A DNA stretch of 10,317 nt. It comes from JBBTYG01 sp964418085. GTDB lineage: Bacteria; Patescibacteriota; Minisyncoccia; UBA6257; 2-01-FULL-56-20. The position numbers were made by a program, and so were the translations under genes. Below the pieces are notes generated by a model. That model worked only from the letters and a program-made list of their open reading frames with translations, did no database searches and was not told where the DNA came from. The DNA is taken from positions 1-10,317 of the forward strand of contig CAYQKB010000038.1 of NCBI GenBank assembly GCA_964418085.1, given 5' to 3'. Each line of letters opens with the position of its first letter. Within the stretch, counting starts at the first letter, position 1. Positions 1-6,462 of the stretch are shown piece after piece.

Positions 1-109
1 CGGCTGTGCCACTCCTCGAGATAATTCTAAACTCTTTTAATCTAATTAAAAGAGACCAGAGGGCTCTCTCACGAGGGCTGTGCCCCCAGGTTTGAGACAA
101 TCATACCTC
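1..109. other. Non-coding stretch with small hairpins, unassigned
   Basis: No convincing gene is seen here. The stretch holds a perfect 10-bp hairpin (32-41 with 45-54, loop CTA) and two copies of the 9-mer GGCTGTGCC (2-10 and 76-84), each able to fold into a 3-bp mini-hairpin. It could be the tail of an upstream RNA or gene beyond the window edge, or the 3' untranslated region of the minus-strand pilB transcript. It matches no RNA family that I can recognise. Confidence 0.4.
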
Positions 110-138
110 AAAAACCGAAACCTATAGTTTCGGTTTTT
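110..138. terminator. Bidirectional intrinsic terminator
   Basis: A perfect 12-bp stem, AAAAACCGAAAC (110-121) and GTTTCGGTTTTT (127-138), closes a 5-base loop. Both strands end the stem in a run of T, so it can stop transcription both ways. On the minus strand it lies about 95 bases past the pilB stop and is the obvious terminator for that gene. On the plus strand it would end whatever enters from the left edge. Confidence 0.85.
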
Positions 139-153
139 GAATTTTTAATTTTG

Positions 154-218
154 CAATTCTCAATTTTCAATTAAAGATTTATTTAAAAATTTAAAAATTC
201 ATTGAAAATTGTAAATTG
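154..218. repeat. AT-rich inverted repeat
   Basis: Arms 154-171 and 201-218 are complementary at 16 of 18 positions, including a perfect 11-bp core (CAATTTTCAAT, 161-171, with 201-211). The spacer is almost pure A/T. It lies between the pilB stop and the terminator, so it would form a hairpin in the pilB 3' untranslated region. The low complexity means that part of the match could be compositional. Confidence 0.5.
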
Positions 219-232
219 ATATTTGAAAATTT

Positions 233-1912
233 CTACCGCCACTCTATCTGTCCGGTCGCACCCTCTATTTCGCGGAATGTCGTTTCCCCGAGCAAAACTT
301 TTAATATTCCGTCCTGCTGCATCGTCACCATACCCTGGCTTTCCGCCAGTTTTTTCATTGCTATTTCAGAGGCATCTTTCAAAACGATTTCTTCAAGCTC
401 GGGAACGGATTCAAAAAATTCAAAAATACCCATTCGCCCGCGATAGCCGAAGCTATTACATACCTCACACCCTACGGGCTCATAGATCATATATTTTTCA
501 AACTTTGATTTGTCCACGCGCGAGGGCAAACTGGAAATGAACTTGGAAATTTTTGCGGCAACGTCCGCAGGAGTCTCTGTCGGCTTTTTGCACTTCGGGC
601 ACAATTTGCGGACAAGCCGCTGGGCGATGATGAGATCAAGCGCCGGGCCGATTGTCACCGGCTTCACCCCAAGATTGATGAGGCGCGGGATTGCGCCCAC
701 GGCATCATTTGTGTGCAGCGTTGAGAGCACGAGATGCCCCGTGAGCGCCGCCTGGAGCGCGATGTCGGCTGTGTCTACATCCCGAATTTCTCCGACCAGG
801 ATAACATCCGGATCCTGTCGAACCACCGACCGAAGTCCATTTGCAAACGTGTATCCCGCCGCGGGGTCCACCTGCGTCTGCTCCACTCCCTCGAGGCGAT
901 ATTCGATCGGATCTTCGAGTGTGATTATTTTTGTCTCGGCATCGTTGATATGCCGGAGGAAAGAATAGAGCGTTGTGGTTTTTCCGGAGCCGGTCGGGCC
1001 GGTATTTAAAATCAATCCGTTCGGTTTTCCGAGTGCGCGATTCACAATCGCCAAATCATCATCACGAATTCCCAAACCCGCGAGACCGACGCTTGTGGCC
1101 TCCGGATCAAGAATACGCATCACGAGCGTCTCACCAAATTCGGACGGAATAATGGATGCACGAATTTCGATTTCCTTTTTCCCTATCGTGATCGAGAAGC
1201 GCCCGTCTTGCGCGACGTCTTTTACGTTTATCTTAAGACCTGCGAGAAGCTTCAGGCGCGAGAGCAATGATTCATAATTATCGAGCGGAAATTCTGTGAA
1301 TACATCGTGGAGAAGTCCGTCAATTCGGAAACGAATCTTCGCTTTCTTTTCCTCGGCTTCAAAGTGAACATCCGACGCATGTATGGAAATTGCGCCGGCA
1401 AGCACCGTCTCGATGAGATCGAGCGGGGAAATTTTAATGAAATCCGTCTTTTTCATCTCGTTCTCAATGGATGCAAACGTGGTCAGCCGCTCGATAACTT
1501 CCTGCATTTCTTTTTCTTCTATTTTGACACGCCCAGTAATTCCCTGAACAGCTGATTTTACAAACTTATAGAGACTCCAGAGCTGCTCAAGGCCAGAGAG
1601 CGACGTGACAAATATTTTTACTTCATAATGTTTTGCCCGCAAATCCTCCGCTATTTTTTTTGCCGCGGGCAGTTCCGGATCGAGCATGGCAACCGCCACC
1701 GCGCGCGACTTGAGCTCGATTGCCGCAAGCTTGCCCTCTTTCGCATCCTTCTCGTCAATAAGCTTCAGAGCTTCTACCGAGGAGGGAATTTTTGTAAGAT
1801 CGGCATACGCATATCCCAGTTTCTCGGCGAGCCGCTGCGCGGAGCGCTCTTCGCCTTCGCGTTTCAAAACCGAAACTTGTGACTGAAGATTTGCCATCCG
1901 TCCAGGATCCAT
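233..1912 (-). CDS. pilB: PilB/GspE-type assembly ATPase
   Basis: This is a hexameric secretion ATPase of the type II/type IV pilus family, which powers pilin extraction and assembly at the inner face of the membrane. In its 559 residues the order is: an N-terminal MshEN-like region (about 1-110), a linker, then the ATPase core. Walker A is GPTGSGKT (305-312), the Asp box is around LEDPIEY (332-338), Walker B is DPDVILVGEIRD (367-378), and the His box is TGHLVLSTLH (391-400). A zinc-binding tetracysteine is formed by C438, C441, C482 and C485. All key residues are present and the length is normal. The start at 1912 (MDPG) abuts a repeat-bounded insert, and an alternative in-frame ATG lies at 1897. 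No other pilus gene is in the window, so PilB rather than GspE is inferred from the lineage. Confidence 0.93.
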   Translation of the reverse strand: MDPGRMANLQSQVSVLKREGEERSAQRLAEKLGYAYADLTKIPSSVEALKLIDEKDAKEGKLAAIELKSRAVAVAMLDPELPAAKKIAEDLRAKHYEVKIFVTSLSGLEQLWSLYKFVKSAVQGITGRVKIEEKEMQEVIERLTTFASIENEMKKTDFIKISPLDLIETVLAGAISIHASDVHFEAEEKKAKIRFRIDGLLHDVFTEFPLDNYESLLSRLKLLAGLKINVKDVAQDGRFSITIGKKEIEIRASIIPSEFGETLVMRILDPEATSVGLAGLGIRDDDLAIVNRALGKPNGLILNTGPTGSGKTTTLYSFLRHINDAETKIITLEDPIEYRLEGVEQTQVDPAAGYTFANGLRSVVRQDPDVILVGEIRDVDTADIALQAALTGHLVLSTLHTNDAVGAIPRLINLGVKPVTIGPALDLIIAQRLVRKLCPKCKKPTETPADVAAKISKFISSLPSRVDKSKFEKYMIYEPVGCEVCNSFGYRGRMGIFEFFESVPELEEIVLKDASEIAMKKLAESQGMVTMQQDGILKVLLGETTFREIEGATGQIEWR

Positions 1913-1916
1913 CCCG

Positions 1917-2036
1917 TTAGAGACAGGAAGCGTAAACGCTTCCGTTTTTATAAAACATGACCTTTGACTGCGATGTTTTTGTGACTACAATATTCATACT
2001 TGGTTTTATAGTTGATTTGTCTCTAACGGGATCCAT
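1917..2036 (-). CDS. 39-codon ORF across the element, upstream of pilB
   Basis: An ATG at 2036, in the outer copy of the duplicated start codon, opens a 39-codon frame that begins MDPVRDKST. It ends at a TAA (1917-1919) lying 4 bases before the pilB ATG. A TATAAT box lies 7 bases upstream of this ATG, so transcription could begin on it without a leader. The frame may be accidental. It could also serve as a leader ORF that passes ribosomes to pilB by stop-start reinitiation. The peptide resembles nothing that I recognise. Confidence 0.25.
   Translation of the reverse strand: MDPVRDKSTIKPSMNIVVTKTSQSKVMFYKNGSVYASCL
1926..1949 (+). terminator. Hairpin plus T-run inside the element
   Basis: GGAAGCG (1926-1932) pairs with CGCTTCC (1937-1943) around the loop TAAA, followed by GTTTTT. 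This is a classical plus-strand intrinsic terminator layout and sits just upstream of the element's own promoter, so it would insulate that promoter. A fold role in transposition is an alternative. Confidence 0.5.
1964..1991 (+). promoter_or_regulatory. Sigma70-type promoter inside the element
   Basis: TTGACT (1964-1969), a 16-base spacer and TACAAT (1986-1991) give 5 of 6 matches in each box. Transcription would start near 1998 and run toward the YvlD-secG genes with a leader of about 110 bases. If the element inverted, the same promoter would face pilB with a leader of roughly 30 bases. Confidence 0.6.
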
Positions 2037-2043
2037 GTACTTT

Positions 2044-2049
2044 ATTATA
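2044..2049 (-). promoter_or_regulatory. Probable original pilB -10 box
   Basis: A perfect TATAAT on the minus strand lies 7 bases before an ATG at 2036, the leaderless spacing seen elsewhere in the window. No good -35 is seen; the upstream region is a T-rich tract. If the 118-bp element and one flanking repeat are removed, this box directly precedes the pilB start codon. Confidence 0.5.
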
Positions 2050-2053
2050 AATT

Positions 2054-2081
2054 AAAAATGAAAAAATAAAAATGAAAAAAT
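2054..2081. repeat. 14-bp tandem repeat, two copies
   Basis: AAAAATGAAAAAAT occurs twice in tandem (2054-2067 and 2068-2081) between the divergent pilB and YvlD-type genes. The A-tracts may act as an UP-like or bent-DNA element for one or both promoters; that role is inference. Confidence 0.55.
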
Positions 2082-2091
2082 AATGTCATTT

Positions 2092-2102
2092 TGGTATATA
2101 CT
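2092..2102 (+). promoter_or_regulatory. Extended -10 promoter, leaderless layout
   Basis: TGG followed by TATATA (2095-2100), or TATACT at 2097-2102, lies 6-8 bases before the ATG at 2109. No -35 match is seen at the usual distance, and no Shine-Dalgarno site precedes the ATG. The expected start of transcription falls on or next to the start codon. Confidence 0.5.
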
Positions 2103-2108
2103 TAATCT

Positions 2109-2489
2109 ATGAAGTTTATCGCCTTGCTCATTCTTTCGATTCTTCTTAACGCCGCGGGACTCGCTCTTGCGGCACACTTTATTTTTGGCTTCCATCTCAT
2201 GGGAATAGCCAATGCCGACGGCTTTAGTAAACCGGGAAGCGTACAGGAGATTCTGGTTGTCGCGCTTATTCTCACCGCGCTCAATATGATATTGAAGCCA
2301 ATCGTAAAGCTATTCCTAGGACCAATCATCATCCTCACCCTTGGGCTGGGACTCATACTTGTAAACTCTTTCATGCTCTTTCTTTTGACTTTACTCTCAA
2401 ATAATCTTAGGATTGAGGGCATATCTGCTTTCCTTTGGGGATCGCTGATACTGGGAGTTTTAAATTTTATCGCACATCTCATCGTATAA
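2109..2489 (+). CDS. YvlD/phage holin 4 family membrane protein
   Basis: This 126-residue protein is almost all hydrophobic, with four predicted membrane segments (about 4-24, 47-66, 70-95 and 104-125). The middle motif LKPIVKLFLGPIIILTLG, followed by a long hydrophobic run ending near NNLRIEG, is typical of the YvlD/Phage_holin_4_2 family (DUF360), named for a resemblance to phage holins but mostly chromosomal and of unknown function. Nothing around it is phage-like, so a lytic role is not suggested. The next gene, secG, starts 6 bases after its stop, so the two are probably one transcript. The family call is fairly firm; the function is not known. Confidence 0.8.
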   Translation: MKFIALLILSILLNAAGLALAAHFIFGFHLMGIANADGFSKPGSVQEILVVALILTALNMILKPIVKLFLGPIIILTLGLGLILVNSFMLFLLTLLSNNLRIEGISAFLWGSLILGVLNFIAHLIV

Positions 2490-2495
2490 AAGAAA

Positions 2496-2720
2496 ATGGC
2501 CTTATCAATCATTCAAATCATCATATCGATCATCATTATAGTGCTTGTATTGCTTCAAGAGCGGTCTTCCGGACTTTCGGGAATTTTTGGCGGAAGCGAC
2601 GGCGGAGGCGGGGCCTATCAGACGCGCCGGGGAATGGAAAAGGTAGTATTTATAGCGACTATCGTCTTTGCGGTTATTTTTTGCGGCCTCGCAATCTTCC
2701 GGCTTGTGTACCGGACTTAG
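2496..2720 (+). CDS. secG: Preprotein translocase subunit SecG
   Basis: SecG is the small accessory subunit of the SecYEG channel that assists SecA-driven export of unfolded proteins. The 74 residues show the family layout: a first membrane helix (about 3-20), the conserved LLQERSSGLSG stretch, a glycine-rich cytoplasmic loop (GIFGGSDGGGG, 29-39), and a second helix (about 49-70). The length is normal for a short SecG. The gene follows the YvlD-type gene by 6 bases and has no clear ribosome-binding site, which suggests coupled translation. A small 5-bp hairpin (CGGAC, loop TTA, GTCCG) spans its stop codon. Confidence 0.92.
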   Translation: MALSIIQIIISIIIIVLVLLQERSSGLSGIFGGSDGGGGAYQTRRGMEKVVFIATIVFAVIFCGLAIFRLVYRT

Positions 2721-2782
2721 TCCGAAGAGGTCTCGAGTATTATCAGAGATGACACGCTATAGCACTTTTTAATTTTCACTTA

Positions 2783-4450
2783 ATGACTTTGCTCAGAAAA
2801 ATTTTCCAAGCTTTCACAAAAAAGGAACGTATTTTGTTTTTGTCTATAACGGCAATTGCAATTTTTAGCGGCATTGTGCTTCTCTCGCTTATGTTCAGGG
2901 CGGCAACTACTCCCATCCCAACCTCGGGAGGAGAATATACCGAAGGATTTGTGGGTCAGCCGGTTTACGCGAACCCGGTCATTGCATCAACGGATGTGGA
3001 CAAGAGCCTTGTGCATCTATTATTTGAAAACCTCGGAAACCTTGCCGATACCATTACGACCTCAAGTGATGGTCGCACATGGAAAGTCCGCCTCAAGGAA
3101 AAACTCCATTGGCAGGACAACACAAAGCTTACCAGTGACGATGTCATTTTCACCGTTTTAAAAATACAAGACCATGAAAGCCGGTCGCCGCTTTTTGATT
3201 CGTGGCAGGGCGTTGCGGTACAACGTTTGAGCGAACTTGAAATTCAATTCAGCATTATTAATCCATATGCATTTTTCCCGGATACGCTTGCCAATCTTTA
3301 TGTTCTGCCGAAACATATTTTCGCCGAAGTGCCGCCCGCAAATTGGCACCTTTCAACCTACAACTTGAAGCCCCTCGGCTCCGGACCATTCATATTTAAA
3401 GCATATGACCAGCGTCCCGATGGCTTCATAACTACGTACGCGCTTTCTCCGTGGAAAGAGTACCCGCAAGACACCGCACTTATTCAAAATTTCAATCTTA
3501 TGTTTTTTTCTCAAAAATCTGATCTTATTGATGCCTTCAATTCCGGAATAGTGGACGGACTCGCCGGACTTGAACCTCAGGACATTGCGGAGATCAAGCG
3601 GCCGCACGAAATCTTGCGCTATGACATACCAAATTACTACGCCGTCTTCTTTAATCAGGGTAAAAATGCCGCACTCCAGGATGCGGCGGTTCGGAAAGCT
3701 CTTTCCGATTCCACTCCCCGCGAAAATCTTGTTGAGAGTGCACTCCTCGGCATGGGACGAACTGCACATGGACCGATTCCGGATAGCTCGCCGTACTATT
3801 TTTTGAATGCCGTGGCGACGTCTTCCGCGACATCCACTGCGCTGTCCATTGCAAGCCCTGCCGGCACACTTGATGCGGCAGGATGGAAGCTCGACAGCTC
3901 CGGCATACGCAAAAAAACATCGAAAAAAAGCACGACTACCCTTGAGCTTGACTTCACCGTTCCCGATCTTCCGTTCCTAACAAAAACCGCAGCATTACTC
4001 AAGACGGCGTGGGAGAGCCTAGGAGCAAAAGTAACTATTACGGCAATCCCCGTTCCAAATATCGCGGCGCAAGCGATAAAAAACCGCGACTATGAAGCGC
4101 TTCTTTTTGGAAATGTTTTGATGAAAAGCTATGACTTATTTTCATTCTGGCATTCGTCCCAACGATTTGATCCGGGGCTCAACCTCGGTCTATACAATAA
4201 TAAAAAAGCGGATTCGCTCATTGAATCAATCCGGCAAAATATCAATCAGAAATCCAGAGAAGGACAACTGCGAGATCTTCAAAAAACCATCATAAACGAT
4301 TACCCGGCGGTGTTTCTTTATTCAACGGATTATTTATACATATCGGCGAACAATGTCCACGGCGTTGATGCGCGACCAATTACGGAACCCGCGGATAGAT
4401 TTTCCAGCGCGCGCTACTGGTACGTCAAAACCGCCAGGGTGCTGAAATAA
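2783..4450 (+). CDS. Peptide-type ABC substrate-binding protein, membrane-anchored
   Basis: A family 5 extracellular solute-binding protein (DppA/OppA type) of 555 residues. A short basic N-terminus is followed by one hydrophobic helix (about 17-38), and then by the binding fold: GFVGQPVYANPVIASTDVDK (55-74) is the usual family opening, and DGRTWKVRLKEKLHWQD and TSDDVIFT follow. There is no lipobox cysteine after the hydrophobic helix, so it is probably held by an uncleaved N-terminal anchor on the outer face of the membrane. No permease or ATPase gene is nearby, so it either works with a remote transporter or binds peptides by itself. A Ser/Thr/Ala-rich stretch (about 344-362) looks like an inserted loop. 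The ligand cannot be read from the sequence. A 62-base gap separates it from secG, with no strong promoter seen. Confidence 0.85.
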   Translation: MTLLRKIFQAFTKKERILFLSITAIAIFSGIVLLSLMFRAATTPIPTSGGEYTEGFVGQPVYANPVIASTDVDKSLVHLLFENLGNLADTITTSSDGRTWKVRLKEKLHWQDNTKLTSDDVIFTVLKIQDHESRSPLFDSWQGVAVQRLSELEIQFSIINPYAFFPDTLANLYVLPKHIFAEVPPANWHLSTYNLKPLGSGPFIFKAYDQRPDGFITTYALSPWKEYPQDTALIQNFNLMFFSQKSDLIDAFNSGIVDGLAGLEPQDIAEIKRPHEILRYDIPNYYAVFFNQGKNAALQDAAVRKALSDSTPRENLVESALLGMGRTAHGPIPDSSPYYFLNAVATSSATSTALSIASPAGTLDAAGWKLDSSGIRKKTSKKSTTTLELDFTVPDLPFLTKTAALLKTAWESLGAKVTITAIPVPNIAAQAIKNRDYEALLFGNVLMKSYDLFSFWHSSQRFDPGLNLGLYNNKKADSLIESIRQNINQKSREGQLRDLQKTIINDYPAVFLYSTDYLYISANNVHGVDARPITEPADRFSSARYWYVKTARVLK

Positions 4451-4500
4451 TCCAGAGCAGCGCTCCATCCCTTTTACTCTATAGGCCCTGAGTTTGAAGA

Positions 4501-4532
4501 TTCACGAACACTAGTGTTTCGTGTACTATATA
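4501..4532 (+). promoter_or_regulatory. Promoter with operator-like dyad for the transporter-kinase pair
   Basis: TTCACG (4501-4506), a 17-base spacer and TACTAT (4524-4529) or the overlapping TATATA (4527-4532) form a weak promoter 5-8 bases before the ATG at 4538. An inverted repeat, CACGAACAC (4503-4511) with GTG-T-TTCGTG (4514-4523, one bulged T), lies over the -35 box and spacer. There is no T-run after it, so an operator is more likely than a terminator. Confidence 0.45.
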
Positions 4533-4537
4533 AAAGC

Positions 4538-5437
4538 ATGAAACGAATCACTACATCGGGACCGATCTTAATTGCCTTTGCCGCGATACTATGGGGAGTC
4601 GATGGCATAATCCGCAGGAGTCTTTTTTCACTCCCGCCAACTATCATTGTTTTTTATGAACATTTGATCGGATCGCTCATCATCACTCCATTTTTTATAC
4701 GAGAGTATGCCCACGCAAAACTTGGACGCAATGAATGGATCGTAATTACTCTTGTGAGTTTTTTGAGCGGCGTACTGGGGACACTCTGGTTTACTACCGC
4801 GCTTACGCGGGTTAATTTTATTTCTTTCTCTGTCGTTTTCCTGCTTCAAAAACTGCAACCGATTTTTGCCGTCGCGGCGGCAGCGCTCGTCCTTAAAGAA
4901 AAAATTGACCGTCGATATATCGGCTGGGCAATTCTTGCGCTCATTGCCGCGTATTTTGTGACATTCAAAGACGGCATAGTTGTTTTCGGAAGCGGAGCCA
5001 TGACGGCAGCGCTCTTTGCAGTCGGAGCGGCATTCGCATGGGGATCGTCAACGGCTTTTTCCCGATTTGCGCTTCTCAAGCAATCACACACAGTCATTAC
5101 AGCTTTGAGATTTTATATCACGACTCCGATAGCGTTGCTCTTTGTCTTTTTTTTGGGCAACAGCGCAGCACTCGCTTCCCCAACTCCTGACCAGCTTTTG
5201 CGCCTCGTCGTGATAGCACTTTCTACGGGGATGGTAGCACTTTGGATTTATTACCGCGGCCTCAAACACACCGAGGTTAAAATTTCCACGATCGTCGAGC
5301 TCATATTCCCTTTGACTGCCGTACTCATAGACATTTTTCTCTACAAGACCGTGCTTGCCCCAAGCCAATATATTGCCGCCGTAGTGCTCCTGTTTGCCGT
5401 CTATCATGTTTCACGTCTCAACCGCGAAAACGCATGA
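4538..5437 (+). CDS. EamA/DMT-family transporter, possible riboflavin importer
   Basis: A 299-residue drug/metabolite transporter with about ten membrane helices arranged as two EamA repeats (about 8-145 and 155-295). The first helix carries the common motif FAAILWGVDG, and PIFAVAAAALVLKEKI closes the first repeat in the usual way. I chose ATG 4538 over the GTG at 4514, because the GTG falls inside the promoter and operator dyad and the ATG has the leaderless spacing. The stop overlaps the start of the riboflavin kinase gene by 4 bases (ATGA), so the two are translationally coupled. RibN, a known riboflavin importer, belongs to this superfamily, so flavin uptake is a reasonable inference. The family as such also moves amino acids, nucleotides and drugs, so the substrate is unproven. 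Confidence 0.88.
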   Translation: MKRITTSGPILIAFAAILWGVDGIIRRSLFSLPPTIIVFYEHLIGSLIITPFFIREYAHAKLGRNEWIVITLVSFLSGVLGTLWFTTALTRVNFISFSVVFLLQKLQPIFAVAAAALVLKEKIDRRYIGWAILALIAAYFVTFKDGIVVFGSGAMTAALFAVGAAFAWGSSTAFSRFALLKQSHTVITALRFYITTPIALLFVFFLGNSAALASPTPDQLLRLVVIALSTGMVALWIYYRGLKHTEVKISTIVELIFPLTAVLIDIFLYKTVLAPSQYIAAVVLLFAVYHVSRLNRENA

Positions 5438-5805
5438 GGTATTGGGTATCGGTTTTAAGGGGGGAAGGCAGGGGGCGAAATCTCAAGTTCCCAACACTCA
5501 ATTTTTTAATACCAAAAGACTTTCCCTATCCTCATGGGATTTATGTTGGACATGTTTTTATCGGGACCGATACGTATGAGGCGGCAATTCATTTCGGACC
5601 AATTCCAACATTTGACGAATCCACGCCGACACTCGAGGCCTTTCTCCTCGATACCAATCTCAAAACTCCGCCTACCCATGCAGATATTGAACTTGTTTCG
5701 AAAATACGAGAAATTAAAAAGTTTGAAAATTCAGCACTCCTTATCGCTCAAATTGAAAATGATGTAGCTCTTATTAAGACGATCCTCAAAAAAAACCTAG
5801 CTTAG
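5434..5805 (+). CDS. Monofunctional riboflavin kinase (flavokinase)
   Basis: It phosphorylates riboflavin with ATP to FMN. The 123 residues correspond to the C-terminal kinase domain of bacterial RibF, which is normally fused to an N-terminal FAD synthetase domain that is absent here. Visible signatures are GEGRGRNLKFPTLNF (10-24, with the Mg/ATP-binding PTxN), GIYV (35-38), GPIPTF (55-60), and the catalytic glutamate in TLEAFLLD (E68). The end, with its IREIKKFEN stretch, also follows the family. The start ATG overlaps the transporter stop and agrees with the family N-terminus. FAD would have to come from another enzyme or from outside. The coupling with a transporter suggests salvage rather than synthesis of riboflavin. 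Confidence 0.88.
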   Translation: MRYWVSVLRGEGRGRNLKFPTLNFLIPKDFPYPHGIYVGHVFIGTDTYEAAIHFGPIPTFDESTPTLEAFLLDTNLKTPPTHADIELVSKIREIKKFENSALLIAQIENDVALIKTILKKNLA

Positions 5806-5858
5806 TTTATAAATACGGAACGGCGCGCGGCTAAAAACCGGAGACTTTTCTTCTTTTT

Positions 5859-6455
5859 TTATTCTTCCTCCTCCTCCTCGTCTGTTTCTTCTGAGGCCTC
5901 CGCTTCCGAGGGAGCAGCTTTTTCAACAACCCCGGCGGGCATGCGGGCGAGATGATGATGCGCTTTTTTGAGCAATTCGCGCTGAACAAGCCGCGCTTTT
6001 GTTTTGTCGAGCGCCGGGAGAATTATCTCCGAGAAAGCCCCGTTTCCACCACCGACATTCGTCACAATAATGAGGTGGGCAACACCAACCGCGCGGTCGA
6101 GAATACCCCGCCTCACCGTTACGTGCAGTATCTGGTGATATACAATTCCCATTTCCTGTTTCAAAAAATATCCCCGGTTCACCCGAAAGAACTCATCGTC
6201 AAATTGAAATGAATATCCCCGATATTCAAAAAAACTTCGCAAAAACATGAACACCGCAAGCCCAAGCCAACACAAGAAGAGAACCCTCAGCGCATAATCA
6301 CTCCAAATCTGATAGTCTATCGGCACTACACCTCGCTCTATCCAGAGGGCGGCAAGTACCACAAAAAAAATAATCGGCCACTTCAGATGACGGCTTAAAA
6401 ATAACAGGAATGCCCTTATGCCAAGGCGATGTGTTTCGGCTACATTTATATCCAT
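5859..6455 (-). CDS. Membrane protein with bacterial PH domain (YdbS/DUF304 type)
   Basis: A 198-residue protein with two membrane helices (about 25-41 and 54-73), followed by a bPH2-like domain (about 74-160: FFEYRGYSFQFDDEFFRVNR, then an RGI-type strand and HLIIVTN). It ends in a strongly acidic tail with six final glutamates. Such proteins sit in the cytoplasmic membrane with the PH domain inside; their role is poorly known. I preferred the ATG at 6455, because an extended -10 box lies 7 bases upstream. An in-frame TTG at 6512 would add 19 residues but runs through that box and lies only 2 bases from the alternative start of the divergent gene. It converges with the riboflavin kinase gene across 53 bases that hold no clear terminator. 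Confidence 0.75.
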   Translation of the reverse strand: MDINVAETHRLGIRAFLLFLSRHLKWPIIFFVVLAALWIERGVVPIDYQIWSDYALRVLFLCWLGLAVFMFLRSFFEYRGYSFQFDDEFFRVNRGYFLKQEMGIVYHQILHVTVRRGILDRAVGVAHLIIVTNVGGGNGAFSEIILPALDKTKARLVQRELLKKAHHHLARMPAGVVEKAAPSEAEASEETDEEEEEE

Positions 6456-6462
6456 ATCATTA

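Larger units (their letters stand above)
1913..2030. mobile_element. MITE-like or invertible 118-bp element at the pilB start
   Basis: Perfect 13-bp terminal inverted repeats, CCCGTTAGAGACA (1913-1925) and TGTCTCTAACGGG (2018-2030), bound the segment. It is flanked by direct repeats ATCCAT (1907-1912 and 2031-2036), which extend to GGATCCAT (1905-1912 and 2029-2036) if the terminal GG is counted. Subterminal inverted repeats TATAAAAC (1949-1956) and GTTTTATA (2003-2010) add to the symmetry. No transposase is encoded. The target duplication fits a non-autonomous transposon. The contents, a hairpin followed by a promoter, would also fit an invertible switch. The minus-strand direct repeat reads ATGGAT, so the start codon of pilB has been duplicated. 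Confidence 0.65.

Noticed and set aside
223..1886. Several plus-strand ORFs of 66-152 codons inside pilB
   Set aside because: They are shadows of a well-supported coding frame on the other strand, with no family likeness and no promoter or start signals.
4514..4537. GTG start giving the transporter 8 more residues
   Set aside because: The GTG lies within the promoter spacer and dyad; the ATG at 4538 fits the family N-terminus and the leaderless spacing.
5806..5858. Terminator between riboflavin kinase and PH-domain genes
   Set aside because: A T-run exists (5843-5860), but the only stem before it is about 3 bp (CGG/CCG), and the T-run runs into the minus-strand gene end.
5862..5890. Triplet-repeat-like run at the end of the PH-domain gene
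   Set aside because: It is simply the codons of an acidic glutamate tail, with a normal stop codon after it.
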